The position numbers and the translations under genes were made by a program. Shown in pieces: positions 1 to 12,716 of a stretch of DNA of 64,000 nt (position 1 is the first letter of the stretch; every line of letters starts with the position of its first letter). The DNA comes from Rehmannia glutinosa (taxonomy: Eukaryota; Streptophyta; Magnoliopsida; Lamiales; Orobanchaceae), in contig JABTTQ020001112.1 in the NCBI GenBank assembly GCA_016081115.2, positions 62,001 through 126,000 of the forward strand, written 5' to 3'. Under the pieces are notes generated by a model that had not been told where the DNA came from, did no database searches, and saw nothing but the letters and a program-made list of their open reading frames with translations.

Positions 1-897
1 CAAACATCTATGAAGTCTATTCCCCAACAACCATGCTTCCACCTGCTGACTTGCCAGCCGAAATAAATGATGTTAGTGTTAGTATTTATGCTTGGAGTGC
101 CACAGAAAAAGTTGACCTTGTAACTTATAGAAAATGTCAATTAATTTAGCTTTTTGGGTTAAACAGTTTAGGTTTATTCACTTATAAAGATATGAAGATT
201 GCTGGGTTTCTACTCATATTGAGAAGGAAGTAAAGGCAAAGGAAAAATAAAAGAAAAACAAATTATATGTTGTCATAGAAGAATGTCAGAATTACCACTA
301 GTTTGTAGCTCAAGTGGTATCACTAACCCTTTATAAGGGTGTTAACCAGGGTTCGAATCTGTATCTTCCAGTTTATTTGAAATTCTCCAACCAGTACTCC
401 CAGCTTATTAAAAAATAGAAGAATGTCAGAATGAAAATGCTGTGTTGACGTGTGAGGATTTCCACTTTGCTCTCTCTGATATGATGCTTTGTATGCTTCC
501 TTAGTCTATATACCGAAAAGTACAGTCCTCTAACTCATCTATATCTGTAGCTAAGAATTTTCATCATTTAAAATGAGATGCTCAAGCCATGGAGTGTCTC
601 GACTCCCTCCTGAGGCTTCTCTGCACTTGGAAGTGATATATAAGTTTTCTGTTGATTTTCAAACCTAAATGTTTCTCTATGATACAAAGTGGTAGTAGGG
701 TGAAGCCACTGGAATGATTCCCCTCATTAATTTGTCTGATTTCAACCGCTACTTAGGTTTATTAGGGGTTTAGGCATATCTTTGGATAACTATAAGAGCA
801 TTGCATCTTCCTTGTCAACGGAGCAATTAAATAACAAATTGGTTGAAACAGGGGCTTCTGTCTTCCTGCTATTGTCTATCTGTTCTCCCCCCCAACC

Positions 898-931
<34 letters not shown>

Positions 932-1030
932 GACAAACAACAATCTTTTGTTCCTTTTATTCTTTGGCTAGGTTTGCATGTTATCTATTATAGTTCATTG
1001 TTGATGATATCTCTCCATTGTTTGCGACAG
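1..1030. other. 5' flank or intron before the first visible SF3A3 exon
   Basis: No exon of SF3A3 was found here, so the first third of that protein must lie outside the window, probably across a long intron. Bases 2-150 hold an open reading stretch that ends in TAG, reads into the window from the left and has no recognisable domain. It could be the tail of an upstream exon or chance. Bases 300-372 contain a tRNA-like A box and B box (listed separately). A CA tract followed by a run of about 20 A lies at 900-931. Confidence 0.5.
300..372 (+). repeat. tRNA-derived SINE-like fragment
   Basis: The segment has a Pol III A-box-like stretch (TAGCTCAAGTGGT at 306-318) and a B-box-like stretch (GGTTCGAATCT at 350-360). 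The spacing suits a tRNA or tRNA-derived SINE head. The flanks do not pair as a tRNA acceptor stem, so a functional tRNA gene is unlikely. No clear A-tail or target duplication was seen. Confidence 0.45.
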
Positions 1031-4000
1031 GCAATATCGGGAGTATATGCAGAAACTTCTGGAATATCTTATATACTTTTTTGAGCGAACGGAGCCTTTG
1101 CAAGATCTTGAAAGAATATTTTCAAAGGTTTGCTACGAGTTCATTACAATTCATCCTTTCTTTTCATTGCCTTTATCTTGACTGCTCGGAAAATAAGTCA
1201 CCTTGTTTTATTGGACTATTTGCCTTTTCCGATCCTGATAAACTGTTCCGACCAAAAATTGACTTATATTGTCCCTTCTCTGAGAATCCGTCATTTAATA
1301 TTTTATTGGCTTTCATGTTTGACACTACAGAAGCAAATGCCCTTCTTCTATTTAGCTCACTTTTTGGTTGACTTCCCTTTGTCTTTTAACTGTTATTAAG
1401 TGTTTGAAAAGTCATTGTCTCTGATCAGGTAATCGCTGAATTTGAAGAGCGGTGGAGCAATGGATTGGTAGAAGGATGGGAGAATGAGAATCATGAAAAT
1501 GGGAATGTCCAACAACAGGATGCTGTGATTGATCTTGATTACTATAGTACTGTTGACCAGCTAATGGAAGTAGGACCTGAGAAGTTAAAGGAGGTATGGC
1601 TGGAAGTTTTGGAAGTGTTTATTCATAATGGCTGGATATATATTTTACATAACTGGATTTTGTTCCAAACTTCATTTTCTTTGTCCAAAACGAGGCCAAG
1701 CTGCTTTTGTAATGGGATGCATTTATTTTAAGAGTGAAACATGTATTCTCAAAAAACTGGACACTTAAAAAAGGATTTTGGGGTGGCTGATAGAAATATG
1801 CATTTTACAATAAGCAAAAACAAGGAACCAGTTGGTAGAATGAATGAAGTGATTGGAAAGCTTTGTACTGCTATGGTCTTGTGTGTTTTTTAATTCACAA
1901 TCTTCATTTTATAGTTATCTGAAACTGCTTAACTGCCATAGCATGTCTTCTTACTGTTTAGTATTGTCTTGCTTATGAATTCATAGTTTGTGGAGTTGCA
2001 TCTAAATTAATAATGAGCATTTGATTTTCTGCTTATGGTCATGTTGTTGACTGATACTCTTTGTAGGCATTGGCTGCACTTGGTCTGAAGACAGGAGGTA
2101 CCGTACGGCAGCGTGCAGAGAGGCTTTTTCTCACCAAGGTAAGAGTTCAAGTCTTTATGTGATTGTCAAAATCTTGCTACTAGTTTGCTGTTGAACACCG
2201 ATTTTATAGTCAGATATACTCTATCCTGCCAAGTATTCTTTTTTTCTTTCTTTTTTATTGCTTCTTTTTTAGTTGTGTTTGTGTGCTGTGTATGGCTTTT
2301 GCATGTGTATTTTATGCATCTATCTAGGGTGGGTAGATAAAATGCCTCTGTCAGAAAATTTGAGTCTCTAGAGCTTTACCACTAAGATATCTAATGTTTT
2401 GTTCGGTTCTTGAGTGGACTTGAATAAAGCTCAGCTCAAGGAAGCTTTATCTCAGACTTGGAGGGATGGAATGAACAAATGAAATGCTACATTTATGTCC
2501 ACATTAAATAGTGGTGACATGTGCCTGACTTCACTGTAGTTTATGCATCCCATTTATCTTGTCAATTTATGTTTCTTTGCAGCATACGCCTCTTGAAAAA
2601 TTGGATAGAAAACATTTCGCCAAAGGCTCTCGTGGACCTGAACAAAATGGTGGTGCTTTGGCCCTACAACCCAGTGAAGATGCAAAAGAGATTGCCTTGA
2701 TGGAAGCAAAAATGAAGAAGTTATGTGACCTCTTGCATGAGGTAAGCTAATGCTATGTCCACTCTGTCTCTCGTCCTCCTGCATTCTTCCCCCATCTGCG
2801 TTATCTGAACTTCATTTGACTGTAGCTATTTTACCAATTCCTCTAGCTTTTCCAATTTCTATTGTAGCTTTGGTCGATTTTTAGGCTAAAATAGAAGACA
2901 CTATACCATTTGTAAAAGTGACGTCTACTTTCTTTGTGACTTTCTGCAGACAATTGTGCGGACAAAAGAAAATATCGAGAAGAAGCACGCCTTGACATAC
3001 GATGAAATTGTACAAGAACGTGAAGAGGTACTGTTTTCAAACTCTGCAAACTCACACCCAATAATGCAAGAAGTAAAAGTGTAAACTTGCGTAATACAAT
3101 GATAGCATGCTAAAATCTAAGGTAGAAGTAGAAGAACATTGGCTCCTTGAGCAATAGTTAGCAGGTCTTGCAGTCATCATATTCTCTAATTTGATGCATC
3201 TCTCTCTCTTTTTATTGATGGCGTAAGTAAATACATGAATGAAGTTATAATAGTGTTAGGAGCCTTGGAGCGTACTTACTATATGCATACAGTTATTATT
3301 AGACAGATTGTTGCCATTCGGTGTCTCAGTATATATTTGTCTTTGGTTTGAATTCTACAATCAGGACGATGTGCAACCCGAGTCTGAAAGTGATGATGAA
3401 GATCAGCAGATCTACAATCCCCTGAAACTACCCATGGGTTGGGATGGAAAGCCGATACCCTACTGGTTGTATAAGCTTCATGGCCTTGGTCAGGTAATCA
3501 TATTTAAGTGTTAGCAGCTTCATTGTCGCTGACCGTATAATTTATGATTTGCAGCTTCATTGTCATTGACCACACAAGTTAGGATTTATAAAATATAACC
3601 ATATAATAAATAAGCAACTACTTGTTATACATGCAAATTGATAAATTTATGTCATCAATTTTGATTACAGTAGATATATTGAAGGTCTCTATCACATGGT
3701 TCATCAATGGACTTTCTGTGAATGATAAATATCGACTATAAGAATGCAAATAACCCATATCAATTTTGGCTGGTGAAAATGTAAGTATCTTTATTTTATT
3801 AAAATTGTAGCGTGTTTGTGTGAGACCACATGTTAGTTGTATGCATAGAAATTGGTTAAGTTTGAACATGTAAAGTGTCCAAAGATCGAGCTATTTGACA
3901 GGACACTTCCCCCTTTACCTTGGGGGATAGTGGAGATGGAAAAAAGAGGTAATAGAAAAAGGGAAGGAAACTGGAGCAACTCATGAATGGCACCAATAAA

Positions 4001-4728
4001 ACAAAAAAAGAAAGGTGGAACGGTGATGAATATTATTGACCTACTTGAACATTTGGATATCCACTATTATTATTGTTCATAAGAAGTTCAGTTACTTCTT
4101 TAGTACTTGTTTCATGGCCTTGGCATATTTTGCTCACTATTTCAAGAATTTGGGAATGTTATCAGGAGTTCAAATGTGAGATATGTGGGAACCACAGTTA
4201 TTGGGGCCGCAGAGCCTATGAGCGCCACTTCAAGGAATGGAGGCACCAACACGGGATGCGATGTCTTGGAATTCCAAATACCAAGAATTTCAATGAAATT
4301 ACATCAATCGAGGTATTCTTTCTTAACATATTTTATTTTATTTTTATCTTGTTTAATTGTTTAACATCAATTGAAATATTAATTTTCCTTGTAGATTGTC
4401 TGCATTATGATTGTTGCATCCAAAGAACGGTGTCTTTTATGTAAACAATGATTCGCATAATTGATATTTAAGCCTCCTCTTTGTGGAAACATATAAGATT
4501 TTATGATTCATTAGCCTGATTACCTTTTGGATATATTATGGTTCGGTGTTACTCATACATCACAATTTTTTCCTCCAATAGGAAGCAAAACAACTATGGG
4601 AGAAAATACAAGAAAAACAAGGCGTAAACAAGTGGCGCCCAGATCTTGAAGAAGAATATGAGGACCAAGAGGGCAACATTTATAACAAGAAGACATATAC
4701 TGATCTACAACGTCAGGGTTTGATATGA
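1031..4728 (+). CDS. SF3A3: Splicing factor 3A subunit 3 (SF3a60), 5' partial
   Basis: This is the U2 snRNP subunit that helps form the 17S U2 particle and the prespliceosome in the nucleus. Exons joined in frame: 1031-1127, 1429-1593, 2067-2138, 2583-2741, 2950-3027, 3365-3493, 4166-4312, 4582-4728 (TGA). They give about 330 residues, against about 500 in the plant family, so roughly 170 N-terminal residues are outside the window. Seen in the sequence: the motif LDYYSTV, a lysine-rich helical region, an acidic stretch (ESESDDED) and the conserved block around WDGKPIPYWLYKLHGL. A matrin-type C2H2 zinc finger follows in the seventh visible exon (CEIC, then RHFKEWRH), and the C-terminus ends NKKTYTDLQRQGLI. 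The last exon's family-typical ending fixes the stop. The gene converges on PAP14. The Arabidopsis homologue is ATROPOS. Confidence 0.94.
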
Positions 4729-5858
4729 AGCAAACTACCGTCATGGATTTTCATGGTGTGAACTTACAGATGAACCATCCAAAAATTTTATTGGCTTCCT
4801 GTGTATCGAAAGAAGGATGGTCAATCTTTTTTAGGAGCAATGACCCTAAATTCTTGTGTAAGAGACTGTGATGCTGTAATTGGATTTAATATTTCTATGA
4901 TTAGACATGGTGTAAGCATGGATACCAAAAAGAAGCAGGGTTTAAATCCAATTGGATTAGAATGACTGCTTTTGTCTAAAAAGAGAATGAAGGCAAAAGC
5001 ATGCTTAAGAGGCTCGAAGCATCCAGTTTATAGAATGTAATTGTACTTATAATGCAGTTGGGCAAAATACTCTCACATGAACTTGCGCTATTACCTGTTG
5101 CATTTTCATATGATGTTCCATAGAAAGTTCGTTTTGCTAGATATTGTCATGTTTTGACAGTACAAACTTTTATGGCTAGTGGACAAACTTTGAAATTGTA
5201 TTCCTTTTGATGGTCTATTACTGCAATTTATTGCATGGAAAGTTCTCGACCACCATAACCGTAGAAGTTTGTGATTTTTGATTGCTGGAATGCTGGGTGT
5301 AATGCATGAAATTCATCAAATACCAATCCCACTGTGGAATAACCCTTCCTATTCTGCCTCCTGTTAATTTGAAAAGGTCAATTAGCCTAATTGTGAATAT
5401 GATTTTCTCAACACATCTTGTTTTAAGTAATTCTTCCAAAATTTTAAGCCTTCCAAAATATTTTGGGGATAATTACAAAAACTACCCCTTAGGTTTGACC
5501 TAATTACAAAAAAAATCGGCTAACTTTTAAAAAGTACCTTTGAGGTTTGATTGAGTGTTAAATTTATAAATATGAAGGGGGATTTTGAAATTTTTTTGCT
5601 TATGAAGGAGTTAAAAATTAGACAAAATAAAACCTCAGGTGCATTTTTTGTAATTTCAAAAAATAGCTGGGTTTTTTTGTAATTAGGTCAAACCTCGAGG
5701 GTACTTTTTGTAATTAACCCAATATTTTGCTTGTAGCCACGAGGCCCATGACTTATTAACTTGTTATGATGTAAACCGTTTGGGATGATAGCGCCCGCAT
5801 TATCAACAATTCAACTGTTAGTATTTTACAAGTTAAATACGAAGGGTAACAAAGTTTA
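4729..5858. other. Convergent 3' intergenic region
   Basis: This holds the 3' UTR of SF3A3 (proximal part, to roughly 5100) and the 3' end of the oppositely oriented PAP14. A 255 bp Mutator-like MITE sits at 5466-5720. No other coding potential is supported. Confidence 0.7.
5466..5720. mobile_element. Mutator-like MITE with perfect 9 bp TSD
   Basis: The element begins GGGATAATTACAAAAACTAC and ends with the imperfect inverse (GTACTTTTTGTAATTAACCC). It is flanked by identical 9 bp copies, AATATTTTG at 5457-5465 and 5721-5729. A 9 bp duplication is typical of Mutator-like elements. Related copies lie at 23452-23699, 24299-24578, 49497-49692, 53690-53901 (degenerate), 56599-57422 and 59508-59673 (partial). 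It has no coding capacity. Confidence 0.8.
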
Positions 5859-8800
5859 TCAACAACTTTCATTCACAAGGGACCTAGTGAACAACAAGGC
5901 AGAACCATTCACACTTCGAAGGACAAGCAACCTAGAATCTACATACGTCCCACAGACGATTTTCGACAGATCGAATAATTCAGGCGGTAGTTGCATTCTC
6001 ACTTCGCGGATAACGTTTTGTGCAGTTTCAATGTCTCTAGTTAACGGCTCATCTAAACTCATTGAAATATCAACATCACTAGATATAAGCTTTGCAACAG
6101 GCAGACTCGAAGGGAACTCCTTTATCGGGACGATCTTTCTCCATTTTTGCTCGAAAGTTTTTCCAGAATAAAATCCCTAACATCTGGAGTGGCTGAATTA
6201 ATTCTGATCGTGGTTTCCTCCTTTATGTATAATCGTCTCCCAGCTCTCAATTTGGACAGAGAGCTTATTTGCAATTTTCCACCTGTTCCAGTTTTGTCGT
6301 GTGCCCAATCTCGGCCGGGCATAACTGTGAAGCCAATGTCTGATTGTAGAGAGAAAGTTGCATGTGGCTTTGAAAGCTTAGCTATTTTTAAGTGCACATC
6401 GCCAATAAGGACACGTGTTGGAGGTTGCCGGAGGGTTAATCCTATATGCCGGCCTGTGCTATATAGAAGACGCCATTTGCCAGGAAGCAATTCCAGCCAA
6501 TGCTGAATACAACAAGATTTAACATCAGAATGTCGACTGGTAAGGTAACTCGGGAAAAATGTAGAAAGAGTTGAATAACGCAAACAAATGAGTTTGCATT
6601 AGCAACTTCGCCATCCGCAAAAAGGATTCTAATGCAGAGTGGGGAAGAAAAGTAGAAAAAGTGGTCATAAACGTGTAGATTAATAATAACCGATGTAGAA
6701 ATTTATTACCCTTGGCTTTGAATGAGGATTTAACATCTCCATAAGCTCAATGAAATGTGCTATTCTTCGTCGCTGAAAAATAAAAGATAAACGGAAGAGG
6801 TTAGTGAAAATTGTGTGATGGACAAATTCTTCATAGACTGCATGAATAGTGACCACATATCAAGGTTTTTAGTGAAAGGGGCCAAAAAAAAAAGGAGGCA
6901 CTGCAGAACAATAGGTATGTATAAATAAGAAATTTTATCACTGTAAAAGCTAATAATGCTCCAGTCAAATACATCAGTTCCTTCCTTACCACATCCCTCT
7001 ATTAATTTACAACCAAGAAATTAATTCCACATAATGTATGAAATTAGCCAGAAATAAATTTGCACCAAAGCAAACTACGCTCTCCGGAAAACTAAGCTTC
7101 ACCATTTAGTTAGCTGAACAACTCTGCAGCTCATCCTTTTGATATTTAATGGTCGGAATGATTAAGTTTATCATTGAACATATATCACATTCTCCTTCCC
7201 TTTGTTAATATTAGGATTATTTATGAATTGGTCAGGGAAAGCTGGAAAGACAATAAGATATTCAAAAGCTATAAGTCCAGAACTATGGATCTATGTCATC
7301 ATGAGAAAGGAAAACAAAAGATTCTCCATGTGCACCAGAATCTCTACTACAAGATAAACTCGGAAATTCCTCAAGGTAAAATCAGGTATTTCATTGCATA
7401 GGGTAGTAGAAAGTTGACATGACTTAGAGAGACAAAACCTGCTGCCTGCCATAAATGTATTCCTCTGTGATTCGAACTGCAGTTGAACCCAGGCTCCATC
7501 TGATCATGTCCATTGTTGGGTCTACGCGCCATTTTGGTCCACACAGGAAAGGATGCCTCAAAGCATCTAAGCAACTGTCGAAGCACAAAATTTGAATTAA
7601 TCAAAGTAAAGAGTTTGGATGAGTGTTCTAGATGCAATGCACTCAGAAATTATAAAAACTAGCTCGAATAAATCTTTATTTAGAGCAAGGCCACAGTATC
7701 AAATTACCTTATTCTCTGTGATGGTTTGGTAGCAAGAAGTAAGGACAGTAAATTCCAACCTGCACCCCAGTTTCTATCAAGTATCTGCAATAATTTTTGT
7801 GCATCATCACATCTTGCTGCATTGGAATTAAAAGGGCCAAAGGAGTTGTATGTGTGAAAAAGAAATATTTACTTACTTGGAATCCCACATTTTCAGGAGT
7901 AGGATTTCTATTGACAATATTCAACAGAAACTCACGCAAGCACGAAGGGTCGTTTCCCTGAAAGCCCCGAAATGGGAAAAAGAAAAAGGATTGTAGCACT
8001 TTACCAGAAGAAACTGATTCCACTCCAGAACACCATATGGATTAAGAACAAATTACCTTGGAGAGGAATGCTTTGAACTTAGCGAAAATCAACGGATCCA
8101 TGAGGTCCCTCAAAACCAATTTAGCCATGATAAATCCAACACACCTTGCAAATACATTTGAAAGAGACGTATCATCTGAATAGCTAGTAATAGATCAATG
8201 TAAGAACACATGATTACATACTAAATATGATACCTCATGTCAAATGCAATCATCATTTTTCGTCTATCCATGTTGCTATCCAATTTACTATCATCGTCTG
8301 GACCGCAATCATGAAAATCAGCAGCATTTCCCAATATCCCAACCTAATATGGTAGTGGCAAAATTATGAATAGAAAGGGGTTACTTAAAGGAGTATGATG
8401 ACATTGTTCTGTACCGAGCAGAAACCTTAAGATCCACTGTCTTATTAAAATTAAATTAGTTATCAGTGCTTCACTCTCAGATTTTCCTTGTTCCCCATGG
8501 ATGAAATGCGCAAACAAAAGACCCAAATATGAATAGTTATACTCACTTTGATATGTTTATCCACGGGACAAATATGCAAATTTTCGAGTCTCAACTCTGT
8601 ATGAGCAAGTCCATGGCTGTGTAAGTAATTCACCTGGTACAACCAAAAAAAAAAAAATTATAAACAATGTGAACCATCAATTCTAATCACTTTTGGAAAA
8701 GATTAATATATGTTTATGAGGGATAATACGAGGGCACATACTCCAATCAACAGATCTCGCATTAAAATTCGAATAAGGCGTAACTGTCGAGAAACCGCCG

Positions 8801-9987
8801 GCCCTCCCACTGTATCATCTCCAACTCTCCTGATGGACTCCTCATCCAAAGCAAGAGTAGCTTCCAAAGTTGGGAGCCAATCTGATTGTCGAAGCCAATG
8901 TCTCAAAGAAAAACTACCGTGATACTGCACATTAAAAAAATTCAGACTTCAATTATCTTGAAATATCATAGTCAATCATTCCATTGAGTAAATGACATGA
9001 AAATGTTATTATCATTAGACCAAATTAAATGGCTTAGTTCAGTAAGGACATTGGAGCAGATCAACTAAAAGAATCATTGAATCAAAATGACAGCAGCATT
9101 TAAATTGACTTTGAGAGGACGTAACCTACTCCATGGACTAGAGTAAATGAACCACTGTCACAGGTTGTGGATGAGCACACATAGCCATGAACTTGCATTG
9201 AGTAAGAATGGTACATTAGTCTTCGGTGGGTCAGTCTTTTCAACACCTAGAATCAAATTTTAATCAGACAAAGACCAGTATTTTCAGTAAGACTAAGACA
9301 ACACTATCCACCATAAAATACCTCTATTGCCCGTCTTCCCCTACGCTTAGCCTGATTACTAACCAGTCGGCGAAGCACAACTCTTGTATTAAACAGTGGA
9401 CTGCATTACTAGATGGAAACTATAATTAATATTTTTAAATCTTTTTCATGATATTCCATCAACAAGCAGTTCAAACGAATTCCATAAACCTATACAAACC
9501 TGCTAGGCTCCTTCACTGTGGCTTCATATACTATCTCATCACCCTGCATCACAACTCAAAGCAAGCATAATAACCATAATTAGATCATACCATCATCAAT
9601 CATTACGAACTCAATCATACAACATCTATAACATGAAAAGCAAATAAAATGCGATAAACCGTGACGTACCCTATCTCCAAGGCCAATGCTAACACGATCA
9701 TGAATCTTAAAGTCCGACATCTTAAACTTTATCACGTGGCTTAAATCATCATCATCCCCTGAGCTACTTACACTAGCATTCTCCTCAGATTCTAATTCCT
9801 GCGTTACATTATCTCTCGAAGCAAAGCACTTGATACTCGACCTCCTCTTTCGGTGACTATTACCTCTCGAAACCACTGGTAAATTTACTTGTCGATTCGA
9901 CAAATTTCCACGACTTAATAATTTCAGAAATGGCACCTCAACAAAATCAAAAGATGCCCTCGAGCATACTCCGATAGACAACGCCAT
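5859..9987 (-). CDS. PAP14: Plastid-lipid-associated protein 14 (fibrillin 14), apparent frameshift
   Basis: This is a chloroplast fibrillin-family protein with a kinase-like domain; the Arabidopsis relative is At5g53450 (ORG1). CDS exons from the 5' end: 9987-9670, 9543-9500, 9400-9322, 9246-9130, 8924-8742, 8633-8547, 8343-8234, 8144-8057, 7957-7877, 7784-7708, 7574-7439, 6772-6710, 6502-5859. All junctions keep frame. The N-terminus is Ser/Arg-rich, like a plastid transit peptide. The middle is kinase-like but degenerate: HRD is replaced by HTE (LAHTELRLEN) and no DFG is present, so it is probably a pseudokinase. The last two exons encode the PAP/fibrillin domain (WLELLPGKWRLLYSTG). Reading stops early at 6122-6124 (about 587 residues) because the frame slips at a T5 run (6144-6148). 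One more base there would restore the family C-terminus (KEFPSSLPVAKLIS onward) to the TGA at 5859, about 675 residues, near the usual length. Confidence 0.9.
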
Positions 9988-10015
9988 CGCAATTATCAAA
10001 TCAAATTCTCATCAA

Positions 10016-10350
10016 CTGCATAACACCAAATATTAACATGAATCCGTTAAATTCTTAGTTGCAAACATCATCACACACAAAATCAAACCAAAAGAAGAAA
10101 CGACAAAATGCATAGCTCCATAGTTTTAAACCCAAAGTCAAAGTCAGAATGAGTCAATTAAATTTCACCAAACCTGCAATCCCCTTGTCACCACTAAAAT
10201 TAAGCTAAATTAGTACATAATAACAGCACCCGATCACGCCACAATATACATAAAACCGTAAAAAAAAAATTAGTTTGATTTTTTTTTTTTTTTTGTATTC
10301 TGCCGGAACTCTCAGCCAGGTTCATGATGGAGAATATCGAGGTTGCTTAC
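10016..10350 (-). other. Probable 5' UTR intron of PAP14
   Basis: On the minus strand a GTAAGC donor starts at 10350. A TTATGCAG acceptor ends at 10016, 29 bases before the ATG at 9987-9985. This gives a leader exon from about 10351 to 10430. A TATTTATA-like box lies upstream at 10520-10513. The UTR structure is inferred from splice consensus only. Confidence 0.5.
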
Positions 10351-10430
10351 CAGTAATCGCCGACGGGGAACTTGGAAGAATTGTATGGGTGAGAATTGGA
10401 GGAAGAGGAGTGATAATAAATAGAGAAAAC

Positions 10431-12716
10431 GGCGTGTGAGAATTGCGTGTAAGAAAGCGGATGAAGTGGTGCGACATGAGCCCCTCGCATGTCTACGTCC
10501 GCCTGCCTCCTGTATAAATATCTAACAATACCGGCACCACTATAATTGCGCGAACCGTACAGGGGGGTAACTGTAGGTGAAAGTTCCCAACATTATTACT
10601 GTTTACTAGTAATTTTGGTCTGATCCAAACCGTGTTAGGCAGATTTATTAAAAACCCTCGAAACAATTATGAATTGTGTTATATTAAATTAAATCCACAT
10701 GTTTGGCCGTCAATTAATTTTATGTTTAGTCAATGATCATAGCGATGCATATATAGTTTTTCCGATAAATTCAACGACGTGAAATATACTCAAGTAAATC
10801 AAATAAGAAATTACAGATTATTACTCACAAATAGAACAATAAAATCTATATAGTTAATATATTGTTTGTTAAAATACATTAAAAATAATACAAAGACTAC
10901 ACACATATATGTTTTTTTTAGATTAATTAATGAGATACAAAGAGGGAGAACTAATTACAGCTCGTTGGTTTGAACACTTGTAAACCAAATTATTCACTTG
11001 AGACCTATCAGAATTTTATAATTGTACTAAAAAAAAATACAAAGAGGAAAAAAGCAAGATTCCAATCGAGGTGCCACTTTTTAACGAGCAATAATAATAT
11101 CGTTTTAATTATATGTAATGCACATAAAACAAGGAGGATATATCAGTCATTTCGATGAAGTTTTCAGTCCAAATGTGTCATCCCGTAATCAAATGTGGAA
11201 TATAGAATTTTTTACTTTGGAAACACACGAGGGTTTTTAAATATATTTTCGTAACATCCCGTCTTTTATATTTTTTTTTGCGAAAATACATTGGGGTTTT
11301 TTAACCTCCAGACAATCATGAAAATGCCCTCGGCAAAATCTCCATAAAGTCTCAATAAGAGGAAAATACAGAAAAAAAAAACAGGTAATTCTACTTTATC
11401 TCTCATCTCATCCTTAAACAAATATTTGGTCTGTAGATTTTGTAATGATTTTTGTAGGTTAAGGTTGTGGATCCAAAGCCTAGAGTGTTGTAGATCATTA
11501 GAAGATAGAAAGATGTAGCAAGAAAAAGCAAAAACACACAGATACATCATACATCTTAGGCTTGTCCGGCAAACTGAGAAGTTGAACGGGGACTATTAAA
11601 GACACCGGTGAGTATGTTTAATTGTTTATTGCCAATTCTCATTTTTTGATGAAAAAAACCCACCAATTTTATATGCACCGTTTAATTTTTTTCATTTTTT
11701 TAGAGCGCTGATGGTATTTTATGAAATATTCATGTTATACATGTGCATCTGAGATTGGAATGTCAAATTGTCAAGTTGAAGACTGCACTTGCTGAAATTT
11801 GGTAAGTTTTTTCTTCTCCTTTTTTTTTTTTTTTAAAGTGGGTATCAAAATACCTATTATATGAAGGCAATTATGGACCAGATTTTCGGCTTCACTTTTT
11901 GTTCCACTTGGTCCGATTAACCACCAGCCGTGTCGTTGATCGGATGAGATCTTCTATTTTAAGATTGTGTTTCACCTCATATTCCACCGCATTTATGGTT
12001 GACACGTGTATATTATTTTCCATATTAAAACCCCACGATTTATGCTTGATTTTAAGCTTCAAAATTAATATGGAATGTTGTATACACGTGACAATCATCT
12101 ATGCGTTTGAAATAAATGAAACACAATCCTTGAATAGAAATTAGAAAATCCCATCCAATCATCGAGATAAACATTGTTTGTTGTTGGAGCGACTTACACG
12201 TGTCATTCATCTAGTCAAGTGGAATGGAAAATTGGAACAAAAAATCTGAATCCGCAAATTACAAATTACACCTATTTTGCATACCAAGCATACTATATAT
12301 GGCAAAAGTTCAACATTTTTTCACAAGGCCTCATATCTTCTTGTTTCCTGCTATACATGTGCATTTTTGCATCAGAACCACTGAAAAAGAACGGCAAGCA
12401 TTATTCTTTAACAAATTATTGAATACTCGTCTTCTTTCTCTGCCAGAGAATAGGAACAAATCATGCCATTTTATGTGCCCCTTGTTTGTAATTTATACAA
12501 AACTGAAATTCTACCTCTAGGGAATTGATGGCTGTCATTTTGTATCTTTAAGAATACCCTACTTTAAGAAGAAAAAGAAAAATTGCATCTTTCTTTGAAG
12601 CGGAAAAATTTACAAGTTAGTAACCTAAGTAGTGAGGTCCGGTGCCAAAAAAAAAAAGAGAGAGAGAAATAATTAGAATTTCTTTTAAAGAAACAATGGT
12701 TATACTGTGTCATAAC
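10431..12716. other. Intergenic region between PAP14 and the ATX gene
   Basis: This contains the PAP14 promoter side (about 10431-10600), then AT-rich DNA. A palindromic MITE with two CACGTG motifs sits at 11941-12156. The 3' flank of the ATX gene follows. Small open frames here have no family resemblance. Confidence 0.6.
11941..12156. mobile_element. Palindromic MITE with G-box motifs (family shared with 38494-38701)
   Basis: The two ends are long imperfect inverted repeats: CGGATGAGATCTTCTATT at the left, and a right end that reads the same inverted. They flank internal ACACGTG motifs at 12003-12008 and 12085-12090. The same architecture recurs at 38494-38701 and, more diverged, at 47765-47975. 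No clear target duplication was found. Confidence 0.65.

Noticed and set aside
300..372. Functional tRNA gene
   Set aside because: Box A and B are present but the acceptor stem does not pair and no anticodon arm is convincing; called SINE-like instead.
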